Assembly (NCBI RefSeq): GCF_042688525.2
Contig: NZ_JBHWAB010000001.1
Coordinates: forward strand, 1,674,001 to 1,738,000
Length of the DNA: 64,000 bases
Source of the DNA: Haloimpatiens sp042688525
GTDB lineage: Bacteria; Bacillota; Clostridia; Clostridiales; Clostridiaceae
Direction of reading: 5' to 3'
Part shown: positions 27,139 to 35,430 of the stretch, one piece after another
How the letters are laid out: the number at the start of each line of letters is the position of its first letter
How positions within the stretch are numbered: the first letter of the stretch is position 1
Notes under the pieces: model-generated
What the model saw: only the letters and a program-made list of their open reading frames with translations
What the model was told of the DNA's origin: nothing
The model's database searches: none
Program-made: the position numbers and the translations under genes

Positions 27139-28200
27139 ATGAATATTATTGGTACAACAAATTTAGCAAAAGTCAAGTTTGATACAAGTAATGCCTTAGG
27201 AATTAAAAATGCCAAAACTAAAGGAAATTGCCGTCCACATGAAATAACAACTATACCATGGGACGATATGTACAATGAAAAATGTATAGGTAAAGATGGA
27301 AAAGAATTTGAAGTAGTTAGTTATTATAAGATTAAGGAAGAAGTTTTAAATAAAGATTATGTTGATGTATTTTCTTCTAAAGCTCAAGGGAAAGATGTAA
27401 AGTGTTATGATTATTATGTAAAGAATTTTATAGCAGAAACAACTAAAAATTTCAGTGACTGCAGTAGTTTAAAAGATGATACAAAGTCACTAAAAAAAGG
27501 AATAAATAATCTTATTTTAGAGATGAAAAATAATACTTCAAAAGGCATTTCTAATAATATGGAAAACTTGAAAACTAAGTTTAATGTAAATGGAGTAGAT
27601 TTCACTTTAAAAGAATTGATGGATTCTTCAAAGATTATGGATTATGCAAAGTCTATTATGCCTACTATAAGAAGTGGTTTAAGTTATGAAGATTATGCAG
27701 AACTAGGAATAGTTAAAGGTAAGATAAATACCTATGGAGAAAAAAATCTAAACAAAGATCAGCAAAAACTACTTAACTTAAATATATCTGCAAGAGTAAA
27801 AAAAATTATAGATTCAGTTCCAGAAAGAATAGATGAGAAATTTATAAAAAATATAGTTAAGGATTTAGATAATAAATTCTATGGTATTAAAAATGTGCAA
27901 GCTGCTACAAATATAGAATATGCAAAAAAAATCATGAATACTTTTGAAAATGTAGATTATTCAAACATAAAAAGTTTTGAAAAAGCTACAAAATCATACG
28001 GAAAGCTTATAATACCTGTATTAAAAGCAGCAGGTATTGTAAATATGGCTATAAGAAATGATTTAGCTGAAACAATTGAGTATGAAATTAGTAAATTGAA
28101 ACCTTTAGCTGATGTAAGCTATGAAAAGATTATTTCATCAGCTGATGAAGTTAGAAGAAAATTTGGAAATCCAAGAAATATAATAGATGTTAGAAGATAA
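27139..28200 (+). CDS. Hypothetical protein
   Basis: 353 residues with AGGGGG nine bases before the ATG. No family is recognised with certainty. The first 90 residues are mixed (NCRPHEITTIPWDDMYNEKC), and the remainder is helical and basic (ends NPRNIIDVRR). No signal peptide, membrane helix or catalytic motif is seen. It stands alone: a gene-poor region precedes it and a MITE-like element directly follows its stop. It may be ancestral chromosome content flanking ywbE and rlmD. Confidence 0.5.
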   Translation: MNIIGTTNLAKVKFDTSNALGIKNAKTKGNCRPHEITTIPWDDMYNEKCIGKDGKEFEVVSYYKIKEEVLNKDYVDVFSSKAQGKDVKCYDYYVKNFIAETTKNFSDCSSLKDDTKSLKKGINNLILEMKNNTSKGISNNMENLKTKFNVNGVDFTLKELMDSSKIMDYAKSIMPTIRSGLSYEDYAELGIVKGKINTYGEKNLNKDQQKLLNLNISARVKKIIDSVPERIDEKFIKNIVKDLDNKFYGIKNVQAATNIEYAKKIMNTFENVDYSNIKSFEKATKSYGKLIIPVLKAAGIVNMAIRNDLAETIEYEISKLKPLADVSYEKIISSADEVRRKFGNPRNIIDVRR

Positions 28201-28224
28201 ATTTTAGCAACTTAATAATATAAA

Positions 28225-28483
28225 ACTCAACTTTAGCAGATGAAAAATAGCCGCTACGGTAAATGATATCTTGCTTAGAAACTATTCACTTCAGTAACAA
28301 GTTCTAAGCTTTACTCATATTGAAAAAAGATTTTTTAATTAATATTCCATAGGAATCAGTAATTAAAAAATAACTTTTTTCAAATTCGTAAAGCTAAGAA
28401 CTTGTAAACTTTGTTCAAATGTTTCTTACGCAATATATCATTTTCCTTCGCTAGGCAGTATTTTTGTCCTGCGAAAGTTGAGT
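28225..28483. mobile_element. MITE-like element: 259-bp imperfect palindrome with 5-bp target duplication
   Basis: Almost the entire segment folds on itself. The left arm begins ACTCAACTTTAGCAG and the right arm, read in reverse complement, begins ACTCAACTTTCGCAG. Further in, AACAAGTTCTAAGCTTTAC and TTGAAAAAAGATTTTTTAATTA pair with the other half, with small mismatches. ATAAA occurs directly outside both ends (28220-28224 and 28484-28488), as expected for a target-site duplication. No gene lies inside. This is what a non-autonomous miniature transposon looks like; the parent transposase is not in this window. Confidence 0.65.
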
Positions 28484-28500
28484 ATAAAATTTATAGAAGA

Positions 28501-28528
28501 AGTAACTCAAGTAGGGTTGCTTTTTTTT
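28501..28528 (+). terminator. Terminator hairpin
   Basis: AGTAACTC pairs with GGGTTGCT (wobble pairs), followed by eight Ts. Confidence 0.55.
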
Positions 28529-28751
28529 AGCTTATGGGTAAACGTAAAAAAATTACTGCCTATAATTTAGCAATTGTATAAAGCAAAATAGCAGGTAATA
28601 AAGAAAAAGGAGGACCTGCTATGCAAAGTGAAAAAAAGATATAAACTGGACTACATGTAAAATAAGAATGTGATATAATAAGAAGTATTCAAAATTTATA
28701 GTAGTTGAGAGTTCTTTTATGAATTAAAAAATGAAGAAAGAGGATAATAAT

Positions 28752-28946
28752 ATGAATGGAACTATAAGAGCAAATATAAAACCTGGTACAAAAGTAAGAG
28801 TTGTTCAAAAACAAGATCAGCGTTCTGGAAAATTAACAGATGGTGTAGTTCAAAGAATTCTTACAAACTCAAGTAATCATCCTCGTGGTATTAAAGTTAT
28901 GCTTGAAAGTGGTATTGTTGGAAGAGTTAAAGAAATTAAGAAGTAA
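28752..28946 (+). CDS. YwbE family protein
   Basis: 64 residues from the ATG at 28752, which has AAGAGGAT upstream; the upstream in-frame ATG at 28731 lacks a ribosome site. The whole sequence matches the YwbE pattern: N-terminal NIKPGTKVRVVQKQDQRSGK, then GVVQRILTNSSNHPRGIKV and VGRVKEI. It is a small, probably beta-barrel protein that may bind nucleic acid. Its function is not established. It is conserved on Firmicutes chromosomes and, with rlmD just downstream, marks core DNA. Confidence 0.85.
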   Translation: MNGTIRANIKPGTKVRVVQKQDQRSGKLTDGVVQRILTNSSNHPRGIKVMLESGIVGRVKEIKK

Positions 28947-29048
28947 AAGTGTCAACTGAAAAATAATATACTAACTATATTATTGTATTAAATTTTTTGA
29001 TAAGATGTAATACGATAGTAAAGAAGAGAAGAAATGGAGAAATAGTGA

Positions 29049-30431
29049 ATGGAAAAGATTATACCAATAAAAAAAGATACTGAACATGTTGTAGAAATAA
29101 CAGGATTAGGTTTTGAAGGAGAAGGAGTAGCTAAAATAGATAATTATACTATATTTGTGCAAGGAGCACTTTTAGGAGAAACAGTTCGTATTCAAGTTTT
29201 AAAAGTAAGGAAAAACTTTGGATTTGGAAAACTTATAGAAATAATTAACCCATCTCCGGATAGAGTTGAACCAATTTGTAATGTATACAATAAATGTGGA
29301 GGATGTAGATTACAACATTTATCTTATGATGCACAACTTAAATTTAAAACAAATAGAGTTAAGGAGTGTTTAGAAAGAATAGCAAAAATTAAAGTTGATA
29401 GTAACGAAAACTTAATTGTTCATGATATATTAGGAATGGAGAATCCTTATAAGTATAGAAACAAAGTACAACTTTCAGTAAAAGAATATAAAAATGAAGT
29501 TAAAATAGGATTTTATGCTCCTAAAACTCATGATATTATTGATATAGAAACTTGTGCAATACAAGATGAAATAGCAGATAAAGTTGTTAAACTTACAAGA
29601 CAATGGATTAAAGAGTTTAATATAAAGCCTTATAATGCACATATAAATGCTGGAGTAGTAAAACATATCATGGTGAGAAGAGGATTTAAAACTGGTGAAA
29701 CTATGGTTGTTATTGTAACAAAAGCAAATAATCTACCATGCAAAAATGAATTTATAGAATTAATTAGTAAAAACATAGAAGGAATTACAAGTATAATTCA
29801 AAATGTAAATCCTAATAGAACTAATGTTGTTTTAGGTGAAAAATGTAAAACGTTATGGGGAAAAGATAGTATAACAGATTACATAGGAAAATTTAAATTT
29901 AATATATCTCCATTGGCATTCTTCCAGGTTAATCCAGTTCAAGCAGAAATATTATGCAATAATGCTTTAGAATATGCTGATTTAAGTCCAGAAGATGTAG
30001 TATTTGATGCTTATTGTGGTACTGGCAGCATATCATTATTTTTATCACAAAAATGTAAAAAAGTATATGGAATTGAAATAGTACCTCAAGCAATAGAAAA
30101 TGCAGTAGTTAATGCTCAAAAAAATAATGTGGATAATGCTGAATTTATAGTAGGAAAATCTGAAGAAGTTATACCACAATTAATAGAAGAAGGAATAAAA
30201 GCAGATGTAGTTGTACTTGATCCTCCAAGAAAAGGATGCGATAGAGCTGTTTTAGAGGCTATATCAGAGATGCAACCTAAAAAAGTAGTTTATGTATCTT
30301 GTGATCCAGGAACGTTATCTAGAGATTTAAACATACTTGCTGAATTAGGATACAAAACATTAGAAGTACAGCCAGTAGATATGTTTCCACAGAGTAGCCA
30401 TGTGGAATGCGTGGTTAAACTAAGTAAGTAA
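29049..30431 (+). CDS. rlmD: 23S rRNA (uracil-C5)-methyltransferase, RlmD/RumA type
   Basis: 460 residues. A TRAM domain (residues 8-66) is followed by the Fe-S cysteines C77, C83 and C86 (CNVYNKCGGC) with a fourth near 167. The SAM-binding motif DAYCGTGSISLF lies near 321, then VVLDPPRKGCD, and the catalytic Cys in YVSCDPGTLSRDL near 414. It methylates U1939-type uridine in 23S rRNA using SAM. In clostridia several paralogues of this family exist, so the exact uridine (RlmD versus RlmCD) is not certain. It is the clearest housekeeping gene here and shows that the window is chromosomal. Confidence 0.88.
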   Translation: MEKIIPIKKDTEHVVEITGLGFEGEGVAKIDNYTIFVQGALLGETVRIQVLKVRKNFGFGKLIEIINPSPDRVEPICNVYNKCGGCRLQHLSYDAQLKFKTNRVKECLERIAKIKVDSNENLIVHDILGMENPYKYRNKVQLSVKEYKNEVKIGFYAPKTHDIIDIETCAIQDEIADKVVKLTRQWIKEFNIKPYNAHINAGVVKHIMVRRGFKTGETMVVIVTKANNLPCKNEFIELISKNIEGITSIIQNVNPNRTNVVLGEKCKTLWGKDSITDYIGKFKFNISPLAFFQVNPVQAEILCNNALEYADLSPEDVVFDAYCGTGSISLFLSQKCKKVYGIEIVPQAIENAVVNAQKNNVDNAEFIVGKSEEVIPQLIEEGIKADVVVLDPPRKGCDRAVLEAISEMQPKKVVYVSCDPGTLSRDLNILAELGYKTLEVQPVDMFPQSSHVECVVKLSK

Positions 30432-30682
30432 AACAAATATGTTTGACCTTATCTGCATAATAAAATAGAGAAATTTTCCTACATTTTTCCGACGTAAATT
30501 TATACTCGTTGAAAAACTATTTTATTACAAAAATAATAGATTTAAATTATTTTTAAATTGGTATGATAAGAATGAAGAAAAGAGAGATTTATATTTTTAT
30601 ACAATTTGTAAAGATATAAAAGTTTATGAAAATTTCATATAGTGGTATTGAATTTGTGTAATAAGTGGTTACACGAATTAAG

Positions 30683-30710
30683 AAAACTCTGTTTAAGGCA
30701 GAGTTTTTTT
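30683..30710 (+). terminator. Terminator
   Basis: AAACTCTG-tttaagg-CAGAGTTT followed by seven Ts. Confidence 0.75.
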
Positions 30711-30739
30711 GATATTTTATAACAATAGTAAATTAAATG

Positions 30740-30964
30740 GATGTAAAATATATTTTAAAATGAATATATTATTGATAAATGAGGAGTGTTTTATATAAAA
30801 AGGGAAGAAGCAAGGGAAAATTATGTTAATAAATAGATATTATTTAAATCTATAGATGAACATTGAAAATATAGTAAAATAATTGTTGGAATAGATTTTT
30901 TTAAGTTAGTAGGAGTAGTTATAGATTTGGATAAAATGATAGTTAGAAAGGTTAAATAAAATTT
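30740..30964 (+). pseudogene. Decayed copy of the small-protein/retropepsin pair
   Basis: The sequence from GATGTAAAATATATTTTAAA onward matches 25986-26110 base by base apart from scattered changes. It then jumps to the match for 26430-26500 (TGATAGTT, then AAGGTTAAATAAAATTT). The start codon has become ATA, a stop follows within a few codons, and the middle is deleted. Confidence 0.6.
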
Positions 30965-31188
30965 GTAACATGACATACTGGTGTCATATTAATTTCGTTA
31001 TACTATATTTAGTTCATATAATATGAATCAATACAGTGATGAAGTGAACAATATGAAATAATAACATTAGATAAGAAAGTTGTTGTTGGAAAATCAATTA
31101 AGACAACGAATGAAAATGGATAATTTATGAACAATCAAACTATAGATATATTTGTATTTTTTAATTAATGCAGGGAGGAATGATAAAA

Positions 31189-31962
31189 ATGCCAATTATA
31201 ACAGTATCATCAGAAAATATTGACAAAGAACATATTTGTTGTGTTATCTCTGATAAAAAAGGAGAAAATTGTGTTGGTAGTAAAAAAGCATGGCTTAAAG
31301 AGCGATTTAAGGATGGTCTTGTGTTTAAAAAACTTGATGTAAGAGGAAAAGTTTTTATTGAATATATACCTGCTGACAAGGCTTTTATACCAATAATAGG
31401 ATATAATTATATGTATATAGATTGCTTTTGGGTATCAGGTAAATTTAAAGGGCACGGCTATGCAAATGTACTTTTAAATGAATGTATAGAGGATGCTAAA
31501 AACAAAGGTAAAGATGGATTAGTTGTTTTATCATCTAAGAAAAAAATGCCATTTTTATCAGACCCTAAATATTTGAAATACAAAGGATTTGAAGTCTGTG
31601 ATAGTGCAGAACCATACTTTGATTTATTATATTTACCTTTTAAGAAAACAGTAAAAAAACCTAAATTTAAAGAGTGTGCAAGAAAAGGTGTTATTAATGA
31701 AAAGGGGATAGTTTTATTTTATACTAATCAATGCCCATACACTGAAAAATATGCTAATCTAATTAAATCGGCCGCAAATGAAAGAAATATTAATTTTACG
31801 TTGAAAAAAATTGATACATTAGAAGAAGCACAAAATGCACCAACACCATTTACCACTTATAGCTTGTTTATTAATGGAAAGTTTGAAACAAATGAAATAC
31901 TGACTGAGAAAAAGTTTTTGAAAATATTGGAGTTAAAAGGATGGAAGTCTAGATTGAAATAA
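31189..31962 (+). CDS. GNAT acetyltransferase with C-terminal YoaP domain
   Basis: 257 residues from the ATG at 31189, with GGAGG at a normal distance. The GNAT core is visible: YIDCFWVSGKFKGHGYANVLL, containing the acetyl-CoA loop (Gx[GH]GYA type) at about residues 80-100, then GLVVLSSKKKMPFLSDPKYL. After residue 165 a YoaP-like, thioredoxin-fold-like domain follows with NQCPYTEKYANLI and a late PFTTYSLFINGKF. The substrate is unknown. It is a common clostridial protein, transcribed alone here. Confidence 0.75.
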   Translation: MPIITVSSENIDKEHICCVISDKKGENCVGSKKAWLKERFKDGLVFKKLDVRGKVFIEYIPADKAFIPIIGYNYMYIDCFWVSGKFKGHGYANVLLNECIEDAKNKGKDGLVVLSSKKKMPFLSDPKYLKYKGFEVCDSAEPYFDLLYLPFKKTVKKPKFKECARKGVINEKGIVLFYTNQCPYTEKYANLIKSAANERNINFTLKKIDTLEEAQNAPTPFTTYSLFINGKFETNEILTEKKFLKILELKGWKSRLK

Positions 31963-32048
31963 ACTTAAACACATAGAAAAGTAAAATATAGATCTTTTCA
32001 TGCTTTAAGGCATATGGAGACCGTAGTTAGGCTTAAAAGGTAAAATAT

Positions 32049-32120
32049 AGTAATATAAGTGATTGAAGTCCTTGATGTATTTATCTAAATTCAAGGGTTT
32101 TCGTGTACAGGAACATATGT
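32049..32120. repeat. 72-bp dispersed repeat, second copy
   Basis: Matches 20131-20202 (shared core CCTTGATGTATTTATCTA, then ATTCAAGG and TTTCGTGTA) with few differences. It is probably a scar of a common mobile element or gene end. Confidence 0.5.
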
Positions 32121-32203
32121 ACAATATTATGTGTTTTGAGTATGAGGAAACAGAATATGATGTGAAGATTTATTTATATAATATTATGATAAGGAAGATG
32201 ATA

Positions 32204-33057
32204 ATGGTTTATTTGAATGTTTTTACATTTCCAAATGATGATATGGAATTTGATTTTTTAATAAAAGAAAAAAGAACGTGCTATGATTCATTTTATCCAT
32301 TTAAGATATTATCAAGACATGGTTTTGAAAGAATTGATTTTGAGCCAGTTACGATTTTATATGGTGGAAATGGTTCGGGAAAATCAACAGCATTAAATGT
32401 GATAGCAGAAAAAACAGGAATCAATCGAGATTCTATTTATAATAAATCTAATTTCTATTCCGACTATGTCAATATGTATGAGATGCAACTTGAAGATGAT
32501 ATCCCTAAAAATAGTAGCATTATAACAAGTGATGATGTATTTGATTATATGTTAAATATCCGTAGCCTGAACGAAGAAATTGATCAAAAACGAGAAAAAA
32601 TTTTTGAAGAATATTTGGATGCGAAATATTCTCATTTTCAAATGAAGTCTATAGCAGATTACGAGCAACTAAAAAAGTAAATATGGCTAAAAGTAAAACG
32701 CAGTCACGTTTTATGAGAAATGAATTGATGGCTAATGTGAGGGAATATTCAAATGGGGAAAGTGCATTTCGATATTTTTTTGAAAAAATCGATGAAAATG
32801 GATTATATATATTAGATGAGCCTGAAAACAGTCTTTCTCCAAAACGTCAGATGGAATTAATGAAATTCATTGAGGACTCTGCACGATTTTTAGGCTGTCA
32901 ATTTATTATATCAACACATTCTCCATTTCTGCTTGCCATGCGTGGAGCAAAAATATATGATCTTGATGAAAATTCAGTTGATGTGAAAAAGTGGACAGAA
33001 TTAGAAAATGTACGTACATATTATGAATTCTTTAAAAAATATGAAAATGAGTTTTAA
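32204..33057 (+). pseudogene. AAA/ABC-type ATPase, split by a one-base frameshift
   Basis: The best start is the ATG at 32204 with AAGGA eight bases upstream. The first part carries Walker A (LYGGNGSGKSTALNV) and stops at a TAA at 32678. The second part, from AKSKTQSRFMRNEL, holds the signature region NVREYSNGESAF, Walker B LYILDEPENSLSP and the switch ISTHSPFLLAM. The join CTAAAAAAGTAAATATG becomes one frame if a single A is added. Intact relatives are small stand-alone SMC-like ATPases. It is either recently broken or misread. Confidence 0.75.
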
Positions 33058-33858
33058 TCATATAACGATACACCTTTGTGAGGAAAATTTTTCATAGCAA
33101 AGTGTTTTTGGAAATATATAGGCAACAGGTGGAGAGAGTGGTTAGGCTAAGTAGGAGTTATGTAACTAAACAATAAACCTTTGCTTTTTATAAAAAAGAT
33201 TTGATTTTACGGCTCACAGGCTTTGTCTGTGAGCTTTCCAATTACCCCAAAAGTAAGAGGAGAAAAGCTTGAGAAAAGCAGAACTTTATTTTAATTTAAA
33301 AAAGTTTTGCTTCAATGAAATGGAATAATAAGTATAAAATTATGTTGGAAAAAATATTTAATATTTTATTGTTGTTACGGATATTTTTGAAATTGATAAG
33401 AAATCTTTAGTATTTTATAGTAGAATATAATTGTATTATATTCAATTAAAGGAAATTAAATATAATTATTAATTCATTTTAGATAATACACAAATGATTG
33501 TAAGAAAAATTAAAAGAACTAATTATTATATATTAATACATAAAAAACAATTAAAAATGTATTCTTAAAGTAGTAAATTTAATATTAAGAACAGTATTTG
33601 AATGTAAAAACATTGCAAGTATTATATGCAAAAATGAAAATATAAAGAAAAGTTAACGGGATAAATGAGTTCTTTCAAGATAGAGATTAAGCATTTTGAA
33701 AATAAATTTTTCAAGAAATTTATAATGTATAGATTAAGAAATGTTCACTAGAATTTGACATAAATTTTATTGTGAGAGATTGAAAAGCTTTTTAAATAAA
33801 TTAATAGAATTAATAGATAAATATATTAGTGTGGTTGTAAATTACGGGGGAGGTAAAT
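33058..33858. other. Long gene-free region upstream of the DUF1998-helicase operon
   Basis: Contains the repeat at 33163-33205 (copy of 21148) running directly into terminator-like repeat copy 2 (33211-33259). A weak hairpin lies at about 33265-33300, followed by 500 bases of very AT-rich DNA with no coding frame. A TTGACA occurs at 33755 but lacks a convincing -10 box, so the operon promoter is not located. Confidence 0.5.
33211..33259 (+). terminator. Terminator-like repeat, copy 2 of 3
   Basis: GCTCACAG-gctttgt-CTGTGAGC hairpin, nearly identical to those at 26523 and 52181. Confidence 0.55.
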
Positions 33859-35430
33859 ATGGAAAGTGGTATTGATAGTCAAGGGAGAAAAGTTCATTAT
33901 AAAGATGCTTTAGTAGGAAAACGATATTTTTGTCCTTATTGTACAGAAAAATTAATTTTGAGAAGAGGAAAAAAAGCTTGTTTTGCACATAAAGTAATAA
34001 AAGAGAGAACACCGCTGCAACGTACATGCCCTGAGTATCATGAAAATACAAGCTATAGAAAAATTGATAATGCAGCAGATATTGTATACATTAACAATGG
34101 AGGGATACCATTATATCTATGTAATGATGGTAATAAATTTGAACTTCGTGCGTATTTCCCTAGTATAAGCGAAAGGTGTAGAAGTAAGCTAATAGAAAAT
34201 GAAACAGAAGTTTTTATTAATAAACAGAAGTGGTGTTGTGTAGAAAATTTAAACTATTATATAGTATACGATATTAGAAAATGGATATATGTTGATATTA
34301 AACCAACTACAGAATTTCAAGAAGTAAAGAGAAAGTGGTTATATGGAATAAGAGGTATTGATATAGAAAATGACATATACCATGCTAATAATGAAGGAGG
34401 ATATCGTGTAGCTATAAAGACTAATATCTATGTTGGGAAAAAATATAGGATGATGTTTTCAAAAGATGCACCGCATGTTTTTGGAATTATGTTTAAAAAT
34501 ATAGGTAAAATTAGATTAAAAGAAGCCGGAGAACAAAAGATATTTGATATATATGAAATGAAAATTACAAGATTTACAAAGAAAGCAAGACAATTTATAG
34601 ATGGAAAAGGCTATCATCTTGTTGAAAAAATAAGTAATGTTATACCTCTATGGCCACCTGCTGTGTGTAAAGGAAATGAGTTGATTTTTGATAATGATAA
34701 AGCATGGTTTTATCATTCAACTAAGGGTAATAATGAATATTTTCACGAGATACAAGAAGGAAGAATATATAGATTAATAGGAAATAAGATTTTTAAAATT
34801 TCCAATATATCTATATGTAGTGAGAAAGTTATTGTAATTACAAATAAATTAGTTCATGATCAAGAAATAGTAGGTGTTGCAGCAGAAATTAAATATATTT
34901 TAAATTATAAAAAAAAGTTAAATGACAAAAAGCTATTAGATTCTAAAATAATAATAAAAGATATTGAAGGGCAATTTATTGATTATAATCAAAGTAATAA
35001 TCCTATTCCTAAAGATGGCAGGTTATTTATTCAGTCGAATGTTCCAATTATAGCAAGAGTAACAAAAGAGAATTATTGTGTATATTCAAGTACATATAGT
35101 TTAGATGAAATATCCTATGGAAGGGCAATAAATATTGATTGTAAGGGGTTTGGAAATATATATTATAGGTATAATAAAGTCTATACAAATAACGAAAAAA
35201 TAAATCAAGTAGATTGGAAAGCAATCTTTCGAAAACTTTATGAATGCAGAGGAACAATTGTAGTTCCTACTTATAAAAATAAAATATTATTGTACAAGAT
35301 TAAGAATAATCTTAATAAAGAAAATAGGGGTGTTTATGAAATTTTATATAAGTGGATTCGAAAAGGGGAGGTACCTGTAGGTGCACAAAGTCTTCTATGC
35401 GAGATTGAGAGGGAGATATACAATGATTAA
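33859..35430 (+). CDS. Zinc-ribbon protein, first gene of the DUF1998-helicase operon
   Basis: 523 residues with GGGGGAGG before the ATG. The first 60 residues contain CPYCTEKLILRRGKKACFAHK followed by a further Cys/His (TCPEYH), like the zinc-binding N-terminus of CoiA-type and related nucleases. The remaining 450 residues are beta-rich and unknown; no nuclease core is evident. It overlaps the next gene by eight bases (ATGATTAA), so the two are translationally coupled. It may be the nucleic-acid-recognition part of the system. No match to DruA, B, C, D, F, G, H or M or to DrmB comes to mind. Confidence 0.55.
   Translation: MESGIDSQGRKVHYKDALVGKRYFCPYCTEKLILRRGKKACFAHKVIKERTPLQRTCPEYHENTSYRKIDNAADIVYINNGGIPLYLCNDGNKFELRAYFPSISERCRSKLIENETEVFINKQKWCCVENLNYYIVYDIRKWIYVDIKPTTEFQEVKRKWLYGIRGIDIENDIYHANNEGGYRVAIKTNIYVGKKYRMMFSKDAPHVFGIMFKNIGKIRLKEAGEQKIFDIYEMKITRFTKKARQFIDGKGYHLVEKISNVIPLWPPAVCKGNELIFDNDKAWFYHSTKGNNEYFHEIQEGRIYRLIGNKIFKISNISICSEKVIVITNKLVHDQEIVGVAAEIKYILNYKKKLNDKKLLDSKIIIKDIEGQFIDYNQSNNPIPKDGRLFIQSNVPIIARVTKENYCVYSSTYSLDEISYGRAINIDCKGFGNIYYRYNKVYTNNEKINQVDWKAIFRKLYECRGTIVVPTYKNKILLYKIKNNLNKENRGVYEILYKWIRKGEVPVGAQSLLCEIEREIYND

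Larger units (their letters stand above)
30432..31188. other. Gene-poor region with repeats and a decayed gene copy
   Basis: The first 85 bases resemble 52236-52325. A terminator sits at 30683, and a decayed copy of the 25986-26500 gene pair at 30740-30964. No intact gene is seen. Confidence 0.5.

Noticed and set aside
32063..32203. N-terminal extension of the ATPase reading MKSLMYLSKF
   Set aside because: It is the translated dispersed repeat (32049-32120) plus spacer; the ribosome site supports the ATG at 32204.
33755..33785. Promoter of the DUF1998-helicase operon
   Set aside because: TTGACA is present but no acceptable -10 box lies 16-18 bases downstream.
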